The position numbers were made by a program, and so were the translations under genes. 64,000 bases of DNA from Tissierellales bacterium (GTDB lineage Bacteria; Bacillota; Clostridia; Tissierellales; Sedimentibacteraceae), in contig JAHDQO010000004.1 of NCBI GenBank assembly GCA_018433765.1, forward strand, positions 372,001-436,000, in the 5' to 3' direction. The notes under the pieces were generated by a model that did not search any database, was not told the origin of the DNA, and saw only the letters and a program-made list of their open reading frames with translations. This document shows, piece by piece, positions 7,510 through 16,769 of the stretch (position 1 is its first letter; every line of letters begins with the position of its first letter).

Positions 7510-9051
7510 TTATAGCGGTATATTTCCGTGTTTTTTGACTGGCCTTTGTTCTCTTTTGCCTGCCAGCATATCAAAAGCACTTATTATTCTTTTTCTTGTT
7601 TCTGCAGGCTCTATAACATCATCTACAAATCCTCTTGATGCTGCTATATATGGATTAGCTACTGTATTTCTGTATTCATCAATTTTCTCTTGCCTTTTAG
7701 CTTCGCTATTTTCTGCTGCTTCTATTTCTTTTCTAAAGATAATGTTTGCTGCACCAGATGGTCCCATTACTGCTATTTCTGATGAAGGCCAAGCTAATAC
7801 AACATCGGCTCCTAAGTCTTTCGAACACATTGCTAAGTATGAACCTCCGTATGCTTTCCTAGTAATAACTGAAACTTTTGGAACTGTTGTTTCACTGTAC
7901 GCATAAAGCATTTTTGCTCCATGTCTTATTATTCCACCATATTCTTGACTTGTTCCCGGAAGAAAACCCGGAACATCTATTAAATTTAAAAGTGGAATAT
8001 TATAAGCATCACAAGTTCTGATAAATCTTGATGACTTATCAGATGCATTAATGTCAAGACATCCTGCTAATTTATTTGGCTGATTTGCTATTACTCCAAC
8101 AGTTTCGCCATTCAATCGTATAAATCCTGTTATTATGTTTTCTGCGTAGTATGGTTGATATTCTAAAAATTCATTATTATCTGTTAATGAGTATATGATA
8201 TTTTTCATATCATAAGCTTTGTTTGGATTTTCTGGTATTATGTTGTTTAAATTCTTATCTAGTCTATTGATATTATCAATATTATTCGATTTAGGTATTG
8301 TTTCTAAATTGTTTTGAGGTAAGAAACTTAAAAGATGTCTTATTTTCTCAAAGCATTCATCTTCTGAATTGTCATAGAAATGAGCAACTCCGCTTATTTT
8401 ATTGTGAGTCATTGCTCCACCTAAATCTTCAGCTGAAACATTTTCGCCAGTTACTGTTTTTATTACTTGAGGACCAGTTATAAACATTTTTGATGTATTC
8501 TCTACCATAAATATAAAATCTGTTAATGCAGGTGAATATACTGCACCTCCTGCACATGGCCCTAATATTACTGATATCTGAGGTATTACACCTGAAGAAA
8601 TTGTGTTGTTATAAAAAATTTTGCCATATCCAGAAAGAGCATCTACTCCCTCTTGAATTCTTGCTCCTCCCGAGTCGTTTATTCCTATTATTGGTGCACC
8701 TACTTTTAATGCCATTTCTTGAGCTTTACATATTTTTGCTGCATGCATTTCTCCCAATGATCCACCTATTACAGTAAAATCTTGAGCAAATATGTATATT
8801 AGTCTGCCATTTATAGTTCCATATCCAGTTACAACACCTTCTCCAGGTGCTTTTTTCTTATCCATGCCAAAATTAACGCATCTATGTTCTACAAATGTGT
8901 CTATTTCAACAAAACTACCCTTATCTAGTAATCGTATAATTCTTTCTCTAGCTGTATATTTGCCTTTTTCATGCTGCTTTTGAACTGCTTTTTCTCCACC
9001 ACCAAGTTTTATTTGATTTTTTAATGTATTCAATTGTTCTAATTTTTTCAT
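7510..9051 (-). CDS. mmdA: Methylmalonyl-CoA decarboxylase alpha subunit (carboxyltransferase)
   Basis: 513 residues. Moves the carboxyl group of methylmalonyl-CoA to biotin on the carrier subunit. Both crotonase-fold halves of the acyl-CoA carboxylase beta family are present: N-terminal GGSLGEMHAAKICKAQEMAL, GINDSGGARIQEGVDALSG, and C-terminal DVPGFLPGTSQEYGGIIRHGAKMLYAY and AVMGPSGAANIIFRKE. The length matches MmdA/PccB proteins. It follows the B12-binding mutase subunit by 32 bases and precedes the membrane subunits. The combination with mutase and Na+ pump genes, and the absence of a biotin carboxylase gene, argue for decarboxylation rather than carboxylation. Confidence 0.94.
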   Translation of the reverse strand: MKKLEQLNTLKNQIKLGGGEKAVQKQHEKGKYTARERIIRLLDKGSFVEIDTFVEHRCVNFGMDKKKAPGEGVVTGYGTINGRLIYIFAQDFTVIGGSLGEMHAAKICKAQEMALKVGAPIIGINDSGGARIQEGVDALSGYGKIFYNNTISSGVIPQISVILGPCAGGAVYSPALTDFIFMVENTSKMFITGPQVIKTVTGENVSAEDLGGAMTHNKISGVAHFYDNSEDECFEKIRHLLSFLPQNNLETIPKSNNIDNINRLDKNLNNIIPENPNKAYDMKNIIYSLTDNNEFLEYQPYYAENIITGFIRLNGETVGVIANQPNKLAGCLDINASDKSSRFIRTCDAYNIPLLNLIDVPGFLPGTSQEYGGIIRHGAKMLYAYSETTVPKVSVITRKAYGGSYLAMCSKDLGADVVLAWPSSEIAVMGPSGAANIIFRKEIEAAENSEAKRQEKIDEYRNTVANPYIAASRGFVDDVIEPAETRKRIISAFDMLAGKREQRPVKKHGNIPL

Positions 9052-9083
9052 GCATATTTATCCTCTCTATTAAAGATTATCAT

Positions 9084-9479
9084 CTATCTTTTAAGATTGT
9101 TCTTTATATATTCAGTTATACTAGAAGTTGAAGTACCTGGAGTAAAAACCTGTTCAATACCTGCTTTTTTCAATCCGGGAATGTCATCTTCTGGAATAAC
9201 TCCTCCACCTATGATAAGTACATCATCTGCTCCTTGTTCTTTCATAAGCTCAACTACTTTTGGAAATAAGTGATTGTGAGCTCCTGATAGTATACTCATA
9301 GCAACAACATCAACATCTTCTTGTATAGCAGATGCTGCAATTTGTTCAGGTGTTTGCCTTAATCCAGTATATATAACTTCCATTCCTGCATCTCTTAATG
9401 CTCTAGCTATAAGTTTTGCACCTCTATCATGACCGTCAAGACCCGGTTTAGCTACTAAAACTCTAATCGGTCTATCCAT
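9084..9479 (-). CDS. Methylmalonyl-CoA mutase, B12-binding subunit
   Basis: 131 residues forming only the C-terminal cobalamin-binding Rossmann domain. [18 protein letters not shown] gives the DxHxxG motif whose His coordinates cobalt, followed by SILSGAH and GGGVIPEDD, which hold the lower-ligand tail. In many anaerobes and archaea the mutase is split into this domain and a separate catalytic chain, as here. A repeat element of about 200 bases separates it from the catalytic subunit upstream. Confidence 0.93.
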   Translation of the reverse strand: MDRPIRVLVAKPGLDGHDRGAKLIARALRDAGMEVIYTGLRQTPEQIAASAIQEDVDVVAMSILSGAHNHLFPKVVELMKEQGADDVLIIGGGVIPEDDIPGLKKAGIEQVFTPGTSTSSITEYIKNNLKR

Positions 9480-9499
9480 AGTAAATCCTCCTATTCTCT

Positions 9500-9708
9500 A
9501 TTATTATAAAACAAGTAACGAGTAACAAAAATACAGTTAATAGTTGATAATTAATAGTGTATAGTTAAAGGTAAATTTTCTTAAGAAAATTATTTATTAT
9601 TATTTAAGTTTTTATATTTATAAAAACTACCATGTTACTAGTTACTAGTTTCTAGTTTTTCGTTTCTAAAGTAAAGCTCCCATAATTTTTATTTTTTCAC
9701 TTTTATCT
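9500..9708 (-). repeat. Dispersed modular intergenic repeat, copy 4
   Basis: Between the two mutase subunits, on the minus strand: AGATAAAAGTGAAAAA arm, GGGAGCTTTAC half-hairpin, repeated ACTAGTAAC-type arm ending ACATGG, an AATTTTCTTAAGAAAATT palindrome (9569-9587 region), and TTAATTATCAACTATTAAC arm. Co-oriented with the operon. Confidence 0.7.
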
Positions 9709-9710
9709 TA

Positions 9711-11378
9711 TCAAAGAAGTACAGACTGTTCATATTCTCCGAATACTTCTCTCATTATGCCGCATATTTCGCCTAATGTTGCGTATTCTCTTACTGCTTC
9801 TAGTATGAAAGGCATAACGTTATCAGTTCCATTACATGCTTTTCTAAGAGCTTCTAATTTTTCAGTAACAGCTTGGTTGTTTCTTTCTTTTCTAAGTTCA
9901 GCAAGCTTTTTCTTTTGCATTTCTCCAACTATAGGATCAACTCTTAATAAGCCTTTAGGAGCTTTTTCTTCTATTTTAAATTTGTTCATTCCAACAACTA
10001 TTCTTTCTTCAGATTCTATTTCCATCTGATATTTATAAGCAGAATCAGTTATTTCTTTTTGTATATAACCTACATCTATAGCTCTAGGTGCTCCACCAAT
10101 TTCATCAATTTTGCTGATGTATTCCATAGCTTTATCTTCTATTTCTTTAGTTTTTGCCTCTATATAATAAGAACCTGCTAATGGATCAATTGTATTTGTA
10201 ACTCCACTTTCATAAGCTATGATTTGCTGTGTCCTCAAAGCTATTCGTACAGAGTCTTCAGTAGGTAGTGCTAATGCTTCATCTCTAGAGTTTGTGTGCA
10301 GTGATTGTGTACCACCTAAAACGGCTGCTAATGCTTGTATTGCAACTCTTATGATATTGTTATCAGGCTGCTGTGCTGTAAGAGTAGAGCCTCCAGTCTG
10401 AGTGTGAAACTTTAATTTCATTGATTTTTCGCTCTTCGCTCTAAATCTATCCTTCATTATTTTTGCCCACAATCTTCTTGCTGCTCTGAACTTAGCTACT
10501 TCTTCAAGTAAATCATTATGTGCGTTAAAGAAAAATGAAAGTCTAGGAGCAAAAGTATCAACATCAAGTCCAGCTTTAATTGCTGCATCAACATATGCAA
10601 TACCATCTGCTAAGGTAAAACCAACTTCTTGAGCAGCTGTTGAACCTGCTTCTCTTATATGGTAGCCTGAAATACTAATCGTATTCCATTTAGGTACATT
10701 TTTAGAGCAGTACTCAAATATATTTGTAATTAATCTCATTGAATGTTCTGTAGGGAATATATAAGTTCCTCTAGCTATATATTCTTTTAAAATATCATTT
10801 TGTATAGTTCCCCTTAATTTATCTGCTGATACTCCTTGTTTTTCTGCAACAGCAATATACATAGCTAATAATACAGATGCTGGTGCGTTTATAGTCATAG
10901 ATGTACTAACTTTATCTAATGGAATACCGTTAAATAGTATCTCCATATCTTTTAGTGAATCAATAGCAACGCCGACTTTTCCGACTTCTCCTTCTGATAA
11001 CGAATGGTCAGAGTCATACCCAATTTGGGTTGGTAAATCAAATGCTACTGAAAGTCCTGTTGAACCTTGCTCAACAAGATACTTATATCTTTGGTTTGAT
11101 TCTTCAGCAGTTGCAAATCCTGCATACATCCTCATTGTCCAAAGTCTTCCTCTATGCATTGTAGGCTGTACACCTCGAGTATAAGGATACTGTCCCGGAT
11201 ATCCTAGTTCATGTTCATAATCAAAACTCTCTATATCTAATGGTGTATACAGTCTTTTTACTGTCATACCAGAACCTGAAGTAAATTCCTGCTTTCTTTC
11301 TGGAAATTTAGCAATAGTTTTTTCTACTTTTTTTTCATAATCGTCAAATGATTTTTTTACTTTTTCTGTATCGTGCAT
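9711..11378 (-). CDS. Methylmalonyl-CoA mutase, catalytic subunit
   Basis: 555 residues, TIM-barrel part of the split mutase; interconverts succinyl-CoA and methylmalonyl-CoA. Family segments are clear: [75 protein letters not shown] with the active-site region, and [15 protein letters not shown]. The chain lacks the cobalamin domain, which is supplied by the next gene. Lengths of 550-560 residues are normal for the archaeal/clostridial large subunit. No MeaB-type GTPase chaperone gene lies nearby. Confidence 0.95.
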   Translation of the reverse strand: MHDTEKVKKSFDDYEKKVEKTIAKFPERKQEFTSGSGMTVKRLYTPLDIESFDYEHELGYPGQYPYTRGVQPTMHRGRLWTMRMYAGFATAEESNQRYKYLVEQGSTGLSVAFDLPTQIGYDSDHSLSEGEVGKVGVAIDSLKDMEILFNGIPLDKVSTSMTINAPASVLLAMYIAVAEKQGVSADKLRGTIQNDILKEYIARGTYIFPTEHSMRLITNIFEYCSKNVPKWNTISISGYHIREAGSTAAQEVGFTLADGIAYVDAAIKAGLDVDTFAPRLSFFFNAHNDLLEEVAKFRAARRLWAKIMKDRFRAKSEKSMKLKFHTQTGGSTLTAQQPDNNIIRVAIQALAAVLGGTQSLHTNSRDEALALPTEDSVRIALRTQQIIAYESGVTNTIDPLAGSYYIEAKTKEIEDKAMEYISKIDEIGGAPRAIDVGYIQKEITDSAYKYQMEIESEERIVVGMNKFKIEEKAPKGLLRVDPIVGEMQKKKLAELRKERNNQAVTEKLEALRKACNGTDNVMPFILEAVREYATLGEICGIMREVFGEYEQSVLL

Positions 11379-11414
11379 TTATTTAGCCCTCCTTCTATTA
11401 AATAGTTAATTTAT

Positions 11415-12911
11415 TTATTTCATACTTCCAGTTTCTAAAAATTTTCTATGCCATGATAATGCTTCCTCTAATAAATGAGGTGTGTGTTTTGATTTGCTCT
11501 TGACTAATACATTATTATAGTGGTCATTTAATTTATCCTTAAAATTTGGATGAGAACAGTTATTTATTATAACTTTTGCTCTTTCCTTTGGACTTAATCC
11601 TCTTAAATCTGCAATACCTTGTTCAGTTACTATTACATCAACATCATGTTCTAAATGATCGTGATGTGAAACCATAGGAACAATAGCTGATATTTCTCCG
11701 TATAAAGCAGTGGAGGGTGTAGTAAATACGGTTAAATATGCATTTCTTGCAAAATCTCCCGAGCCGCCTATACCATTCATTATTTTAGAACCCATTACAT
11801 TAGTTGAATTTACATTTCCATATATATCAACTTCTATTGCTGTATTCATAGCTATAATACCTAATCTTCTTATAATTTCTGGATTGTTGCTTATTTCTTG
11901 AGGTCTAAGTATTATTTTATTTTTATATTTAGAAATATTTTTATAAAAATCATCAAGTCTTCCGGGTGATATAGTTATGGATGTACCCGAAGCAAAATAT
12001 ACTTTTCCTGAGTCTAGCAAATCTATTACAGAATCTTGTATTACTTCTGAATAAACGGAAAGATGCTCAAATTTTGAATCAATTAATCCTCCAACTACTG
12101 CATTAGCTACACTTCCAACACCTGATTGTAAAGGAAGTAAGTTTTCTGGAAGTCTACCTTGTTTTACTTCATTGTCTAAAAAGCTAATTAAATGCTCTGC
12201 TATAGCCTTTGATGTTTCATCTATAGGTGCTACTTCTCTAGTTTTATCTTTTATATCTGTAACAACAATAGCTGCAATTTTATCTGGATCACAAGGTATA
12301 TAAGTTGTTCCTATTCTGTCATCTGATTTTAGTAATGGAATAACATCTCTAAGTGGAGGATTTTTAGGGCTGTATATGTCATGAATGCCTTCGAGTTCCA
12401 TTGGCTGACTTGTATTAATTTCAATTATAATTTTTTCTGCTTTTTCAGCTAAAACATTTGAAATTCCAATAGATGTTGTTGGAATAATACCTCCATCTTC
12501 AGTTATAGCTAAAGCTTCAATCAATGCGATATCTATTTTTCCAAAAAAACCATATTTAATCCATTGAGGAACATGGCTTAAATGCATATCAGCAAATTCA
12601 ATTTTGCCTTTATTTATAGCATCTCTACAATCTTTATTTGTTTGGTATGGATATCTTTTCTTTAATACACCTGCTCTAGATAAAGCTCCGTCTAGTTCGT
12701 CACCTACTGATGCACCAGTAATTACAGTAATACCAATTTTATCACCATTTTCAGCTCTTTTTGCTAGAGCCAAAGGTACAGCTTTAGGATAACCAGCAGG
12801 CGTGAAACCGCTTGTTCCAACTATCATTCCATCTTTGAAAAATTCAGCAGCTTGCTCTGCTGTCATAATTTTATTTTTTAATTTATCACATCTTAATCTT
12901 TTATCTAACAA
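11415..12911 (-). CDS. Acetyl-CoA hydrolase/transferase family CoA transferase (succinate/propionate or acetate)
   Basis: About 498 residues of the succinyl-CoA:acetate/propionyl-CoA:succinate CoA-transferase family. The N-terminal domain starts LDKRLRCDKLKNKIMTAEQA; the catalytic Glu region is likely GEISAIVPMVSHHDHLEHDVD and the glycine-rich MGSKIMNGIGGSGDFARNAY precedes it; VTEQGIADLRGLSPKERA follows. I chose TTG 12911 because AGAGGTGA lies eight bases upstream; the frame extends further but would overlap the preceding gene by 74 bases and encode a hydrophobic leader not seen in the family. In this operon it should activate succinate with CoA from propionyl-CoA. Confidence 0.88.
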   Translation of the reverse strand: MLDKRLRCDKLKNKIMTAEQAAEFFKDGMIVGTSGFTPAGYPKAVPLALAKRAENGDKIGITVITGASVGDELDGALSRAGVLKKRYPYQTNKDCRDAINKGKIEFADMHLSHVPQWIKYGFFGKIDIALIEALAITEDGGIIPTTSIGISNVLAEKAEKIIIEINTSQPMELEGIHDIYSPKNPPLRDVIPLLKSDDRIGTTYIPCDPDKIAAIVVTDIKDKTREVAPIDETSKAIAEHLISFLDNEVKQGRLPENLLPLQSGVGSVANAVVGGLIDSKFEHLSVYSEVIQDSVIDLLDSGKVYFASGTSITISPGRLDDFYKNISKYKNKIILRPQEISNNPEIIRRLGIIAMNTAIEVDIYGNVNSTNVMGSKIMNGIGGSGDFARNAYLTVFTTPSTALYGEISAIVPMVSHHDHLEHDVDVIVTEQGIADLRGLSPKERAKVIINNCSHPNFKDKLNDHYNNVLVKSKSKHTPHLLEEALSWHRKFLETGSMK

Positions 12912-12954
12912 ATTAAGTTTCACCTCTTTAAGTATTTTAAATATATATCTAAAG

Positions 12955-14319
12955 TTACATAGGGAGATTATGAAGAAGTATAGTAAATATAACCATTCCC
13001 AGCAGTGCGAAAGGATAAGTTGCACCATATCCTGCAGCCGGTTCGTCAGTACCTATAGATTCTATACATGCTCCTAAGCCCGGAGTGGAAGTCATTCCTC
13101 CACATATAGCACCAGACAGCATTATCCAATTAATTTTAAATACGAATCTTCCTATAAAAAATCCAATCAGCATTGCTACTAATCCTACAACTAAACTAAC
13201 TAAAGCAAGATATGATCCTGATCCAAACAATGAATCAAATACTTTATAACCATATCTTAAACCAACTATTGCAAGGAAAAATGCAAGAGATAACTGCCTA
13301 ATAATTCCAAGAATTTTGTTATTCATTCTGAAGTTTATAAACCCTATTTTGCCTATATAACCTAAAATTAATGAACCAATAAGCACACCTCCTGTAGAAC
13401 CAAGACTGAAATATCCTAAAGGACCTAGATATATTTGAACCTTCCCAAGTGTATAACCTAAAAAACACGCTACTGTAAACCCAATCAAACTAAAATCTAC
13501 AGTTTCGATTTCATGTCCTTTACCTTGAGATTCTTTTATTTCTTTTCTGTACATAGCTAATTCATTATCAACATTAATACCGAATATTTTAGGGAAGAAA
13601 TTAACTGCAAGAATAACAATTAATACTCCAAATGGATAGCCTATTGCGTGACCAACTCCTACACTAGCTTTTGCATTGTTAATAAATTGATTTTCTTGCT
13701 GTTCTGTTAATTTGTAATCTTCAAACTCATCTTCAGGAATAGATACATTTAAGTTATTTAATATAAATTTCTTTTCTTTATCAGGTAATGTTTCAAAATC
13801 AAGCACTTTATGTTCAGCATGATCTTTTGCTGTTTCTATTGCTGCTGCTAACCCGGGTGAGCTAGTTAATGCACCAGTATAAACTCCTGATATTTCATAT
13901 GGATTTGAATCACTGCTAAGTAATGTCATGCCGTATGTAGCTGCTGCACCTAAAAAAGTAATCGTAATACCTAGAATAATAAATTTTGCTCCATATTTTT
14001 TTATAACTACACCCATATCTTTTGCAGCTAAAAGACCAACTGCAGCAACAAAAAGAATCAAAAACAGATAGAAAAAATCTTCTGGAATGATTCCAACATT
14101 AAGCATATTTTGAGCGGATTCATATCCTTTCTGTCCTTCAACAATTTTTGATCCATATATATGAACTACCCATCCTATAAGTAGTCCAGAAAATAAAGCT
14201 CCAGAAATTCCAAAATTGAATTTACCAAATTTAATTTTTCCAAACATCAATCCTAAAAAAACAGAAGTAAACATTAAAATAAATGGATTAGTTAACCATG
14301 CAATCAAATCAAAATTCAT
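12955..14319 (-). CDS. AspT/YidE-type transporter (aspartate:alanine-exchanger family)
   Basis: About 454 residues, two repeated membrane halves separated by a hydrophilic stretch rich in Glu and Lys. Each half has the family signature: GVYTGALTSSPGLAAAIE and GAICGGMTSTPGLGACIE. ATG 14319 has AAGGAGC upstream. It is the first gene of the succinate-to-propionate operon, so it may import succinate or another dicarboxylate or export a product; AspT itself exchanges aspartate for alanine. The hydrophilic centre is not a TrkA-C domain that I can recognise. Substrate is inferred from position only. Confidence 0.75.
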   Translation of the reverse strand: MNFDLIAWLTNPFILMFTSVFLGLMFGKIKFGKFNFGISGALFSGLLIGWVVHIYGSKIVEGQKGYESAQNMLNVGIIPEDFFYLFLILFVAAVGLLAAKDMGVVIKKYGAKFIILGITITFLGAAATYGMTLLSSDSNPYEISGVYTGALTSSPGLAAAIETAKDHAEHKVLDFETLPDKEKKFILNNLNVSIPEDEFEDYKLTEQQENQFINNAKASVGVGHAIGYPFGVLIVILAVNFFPKIFGINVDNELAMYRKEIKESQGKGHEIETVDFSLIGFTVACFLGYTLGKVQIYLGPLGYFSLGSTGGVLIGSLILGYIGKIGFINFRMNNKILGIIRQLSLAFFLAIVGLRYGYKVFDSLFGSGSYLALVSLVVGLVAMLIGFFIGRFVFKINWIMLSGAICGGMTSTPGLGACIESIGTDEPAAGYGATYPFALLGMVIFTILLHNLPM

Positions 14320-14440
14320 ATTTAAGCTCCTTATATTGTTTATATAAGTTTTCAACAAATAACAAACTGTTATGCTAGAAACTTTATGCTTTTATCATAA
14401 AAGTTGCTTTAAGAGTAATTAACAAACTAATTTAGTTAAA

Positions 14441-14463
14441 ATTACTAGTGAAACATTAGTAAT
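14441..14463. promoter_or_regulatory. Candidate operator between divergent transcription units
   Basis: Imperfect 23-bp palindrome with arms ATTACTA (14441-14447) and TAGTAAT (14457-14463); two of the three inner pairs also match (TG and CA). It sits between the minus-strand propionate operon and the plus-strand HD gene. A TATAAT at 14510-14515 may serve the plus direction. A regulator cannot be named. Confidence 0.4.
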
Positions 14464-14575
14464 ACATTAAAAAACAACATAAGCACTTTAGTTTTACAAA
14501 TTAATTTGATATAATTATTTAATAAACTTTCTTAAAAATATAAAATTAAATAAATATAAACAATGAGGTGAAAAA

Positions 14576-15142
14576 ATGGAAATGACAAGAGAAAAAGCAT
14601 GGGATTTATTTAGTCAATATGTTGATTCAGAAAGTCTAATTAAGCACAGTTTAGCAGTTGAAGCATCAATGATTAAATTAGCTAAAACATTTGATGAAGA
14701 TGTTGAAAAATGGAGCTGTTGTGGTTTACTACATGATATAGATTTTCAAAAATATCCCGAACAGCATCCAATAAAAGGACCTGAAATTTTAAAAGAAGCA
14801 GGTTATCCTGAAGAATTTTGTTTGGCTGTAAAAGGTCATTCAGATGATACTAACACTCCGAGAACAACAAAAATGGCCAAAACATTATATGCTGTAGATC
14901 AGCTTTCAAGCTTTGTAGTAGCATGTGCATTAGTAAGACCAACAAAATTTGAAGGAATGAAAGTAAAATCAGTAAAGAAAAAGATGAAAGATAAAGCTTT
15001 TGCTAGAGCAGTAGATAGAGATGGACTTAAAAAAGGAGCAGAAGAGTTAGGAATTGAACTATCAGAACTTACTCAATATGTTATAGATGGACTCAAAGAA
15101 AGAGAAGAAGAACTAAGCAAAATGGGTATGTCATTAATATAA
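14576..15142 (+). CDS. HD-domain phosphohydrolase-like protein
   Basis: 188 residues. HSLAVEASM near residue 22 gives the first His, LLHDIDFQKYPEQHPIKG near residue 51 the HD pair, and GHSDD near residue 85 a further metal-ligand His; this is the single-domain HDIG-type hydrolase pattern. Such proteins cleave nucleotides or other phosphate esters, but the substrate of this subgroup is not established. Preceded by GAGGTG and followed by a clear terminator, so it is a single-gene unit divergent from the propionate operon. Confidence 0.8.
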   Translation: MEMTREKAWDLFSQYVDSESLIKHSLAVEASMIKLAKTFDEDVEKWSCCGLLHDIDFQKYPEQHPIKGPEILKEAGYPEEFCLAVKGHSDDTNTPRTTKMAKTLYAVDQLSSFVVACALVRPTKFEGMKVKSVKKKMKDKAFARAVDRDGLKKGAEELGIELSELTQYVIDGLKEREEELSKMGMSLI

Positions 15143-15152
15143 TAGTCAGTAT

Positions 15153-15192
15153 AAGCCGTTATATGTTATAAAATATAAACGGCTTCATTTTT
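15153..15192 (+). terminator. Rho-independent terminator of the HD gene
   Basis: AAGCCGTT (15153-15160) pairs with AACGGCTT (15178-15185), inner A/T pairing extends the stem, and CATTTTT follows. Confidence 0.75.
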
Positions 15193-15469
15193 AAATTATA
15201 TCAACTAAAAATTAAAAAAATAATAGTAATACACAAAAACTGACATATATTTATAATATAAAATAGAATAATGCAATTTACAAAACTATATAAAGGCTAT
15301 ATAATTAAATATATTAAACCTTTTACTAATTAAAATTATAAAATATTTTAATAATATAATTAATTTTCATCTCGTTACTAATCACAAGTTTCTCGTTTAA
15401 ATAAGATAGAGTAAATTAACATTCAATTATTAACTATCAAATATCAACTATTATTATTGAGGGGATTTA
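15193..15469 (+). repeat. AT-rich gap ending in a partial dispersed repeat, copy 5
   Basis: 15193-15360 is very A/T-rich with no reading frame I can support. From about 15370 the sequence matches the 3' part of the dispersed repeat (CTCGTTACTAATCACAAG, GTAAATTAACATTCAATT, TTAACTATCAAATATCAAC) and ends at the GAGGGG ribosome site of the next gene. Confidence 0.55.
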
Positions 15470-16576
15470 ATGAAAAAAAATGACTTTATTAAATTAATAC
15501 CCATATTTATACTATACGTAATAATATTTAAATTAATTTATCAAGATAATGGAGTAATTACATTATTACAAGTTTGTGTACCTATCTTCATTGCTATTTT
15601 TATTGCAGTAATATTGAATCCGTTATTAAAGTTTGTTGAAAGATATTTTAAAAATAGAATTATAAGTATAATAATAGTATATATGATTTTTTTAGGTGTT
15701 ATTGTTTTAGCTATAACAGTTATAGCACCAAGTATTGTGCAAAGCATTAGTGACTTTATTAAAGATATTGATAAAATAATATATAATATTAATAACTTTT
15801 TTGCTAATCCACCTGAAAAACTTGACTTTTTACTAGATAAAGAAGCATATAAATATTTTGAAGACAATGTTTATTCAGTAACTGAAAAAGCGACTGAAAT
15901 TCTTACGGCTTTACTTAATACAGCTGTATCAAGTATCATAAGTGTCACATCAAAAGTAATTAATTTCATTTTAGGAATTTTGATATCAATATATATATTG
16001 TACGACAAAGAACATTTTGGAAATTTATTTTATAAGTCTGTTTATTCACTGTTTGATAATAAAAGTTCACGTGAAATAATAAAAATAGGATACGAATTAA
16101 ATAACAATGTAACAAAATTCATTATAGGAAAGATATTTGATTCAATAATTATAGGAGTTATAGCTTTTTTAGGAGCAAAATATATTATAAAGGCACCATA
16201 CCCGCTGATAATATCTTTAGTAATAGGTATAACAAATATGATACCTTATTTTGGTCCATTAATAGGAGGAATACCAGCGGTCATTATAACAGCTGTATTT
16301 GATCCAATAAAAGGTTTATGGATGATATTATTTGTATTTATTCTTCAGCAGTTTGATGGGTTGGTATTAGGTCCAAAAATACTTGGAGTTCAGCTGGCTC
16401 TAAAACCTGTTTGGATAATAACAGCAATTATTATAGGTGGAGGATTGTTTGGTCCTATAGGAATGTTCTTAGCTACACCAGTTGCAGCTGTTTGTAAAAC
16501 AATAATTAAAGAATTTATGCAGATGAAATTAAAAAATAAAAATATAAAATTACCATATGATAAAAAGAGTAAATAG
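15470..16576 (+). CDS. AI-2E family transporter-like permease
   Basis: 368 residues, about seven to eight membrane spans. The long N-terminal part has paired helices (FIAVILNPLLKFVERYF) and an amphipathic region around residues 95-150; the family signature lies in the last third: GITNMIPYFGPLIGGIPAV, followed by QQFDGLVLGPKILG and FGPIGMFLATPVAAV. Members include the autoinducer-2 exporter TqsA, Na+/H+ antiporters and uncharacterised permeases such as YtvI/YdbI; the solute here is unknown. The stop codon lies inside a hairpin (16567-16593), so the terminal KKSK residues are encoded by the palindrome. Confidence 0.85.
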   Translation: MKKNDFIKLIPIFILYVIIFKLIYQDNGVITLLQVCVPIFIAIFIAVILNPLLKFVERYFKNRIISIIIVYMIFLGVIVLAITVIAPSIVQSISDFIKDIDKIIYNINNFFANPPEKLDFLLDKEAYKYFEDNVYSVTEKATEILTALLNTAVSSIISVTSKVINFILGILISIYILYDKEHFGNLFYKSVYSLFDNKSSREIIKIGYELNNNVTKFIIGKIFDSIIIGVIAFLGAKYIIKAPYPLIISLVIGITNMIPYFGPLIGGIPAVIITAVFDPIKGLWMILFVFILQQFDGLVLGPKILGVQLALKPVWIITAIIIGGGLFGPIGMFLATPVAAVCKTIIKEFMQMKLKNKNIKLPYDKKSK

Positions 16577-16769
16577 CCTTATACTATTTACTCAGGCTAT
16601 TGACAAACCCGAATTTCATCGTTGTTGCCTCAATCGAGAATGCTCACGTATTTCTATATACGCTCCGCTTACTCGCTTTCGGCACGCCTCGAACTTCAAA
16701 TTTGTCAAAAGCCTGTCATCTTGTTGACTTTGTCAACAATCTGAGTAAATAGCCTTATACTATTTACTC
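16567..16769. repeat. MITE-like insertion between two copies of a hairpin terminator
   Basis: A 27-bp hairpin (10-bp arms GAGTAAATAG/CTATTTACTC, loop CCTTATA) occurs at 16567-16593 and again, identical, at 16743-16769. Between them is a 149-bp insert. Its left end (16594-16617) and the segment 16691-16714 are 24-bp inverted repeats matching at 19 positions, starting AGGCT and sharing TTGACAAA; the rest holds a second hairpin TTGTTGAC/GTCAACAA (16721-16739). The base composition of the insert is richer in G/C than its surroundings. No protein is encoded, so it would depend on a transposase elsewhere. Confidence 0.65.

Noticed and set aside
12912-13028. N-terminal hydrophobic extension of the CoA transferase
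   Set aside because: It overlaps the upstream carrier gene, lacks a ribosome site and is not seen in the enzyme family; TTG 12911 has a good site.
14320-14575. Cobalamin riboswitch ahead of the B12-dependent operon
   Set aside because: None of the B12-box motifs was found; only a palindrome and promoter-like elements are present.
16594-16742. Small protein-coding gene or insertion sequence
   Set aside because: No start with a ribosome site and no transposase; the inverted ends fit a non-autonomous element.
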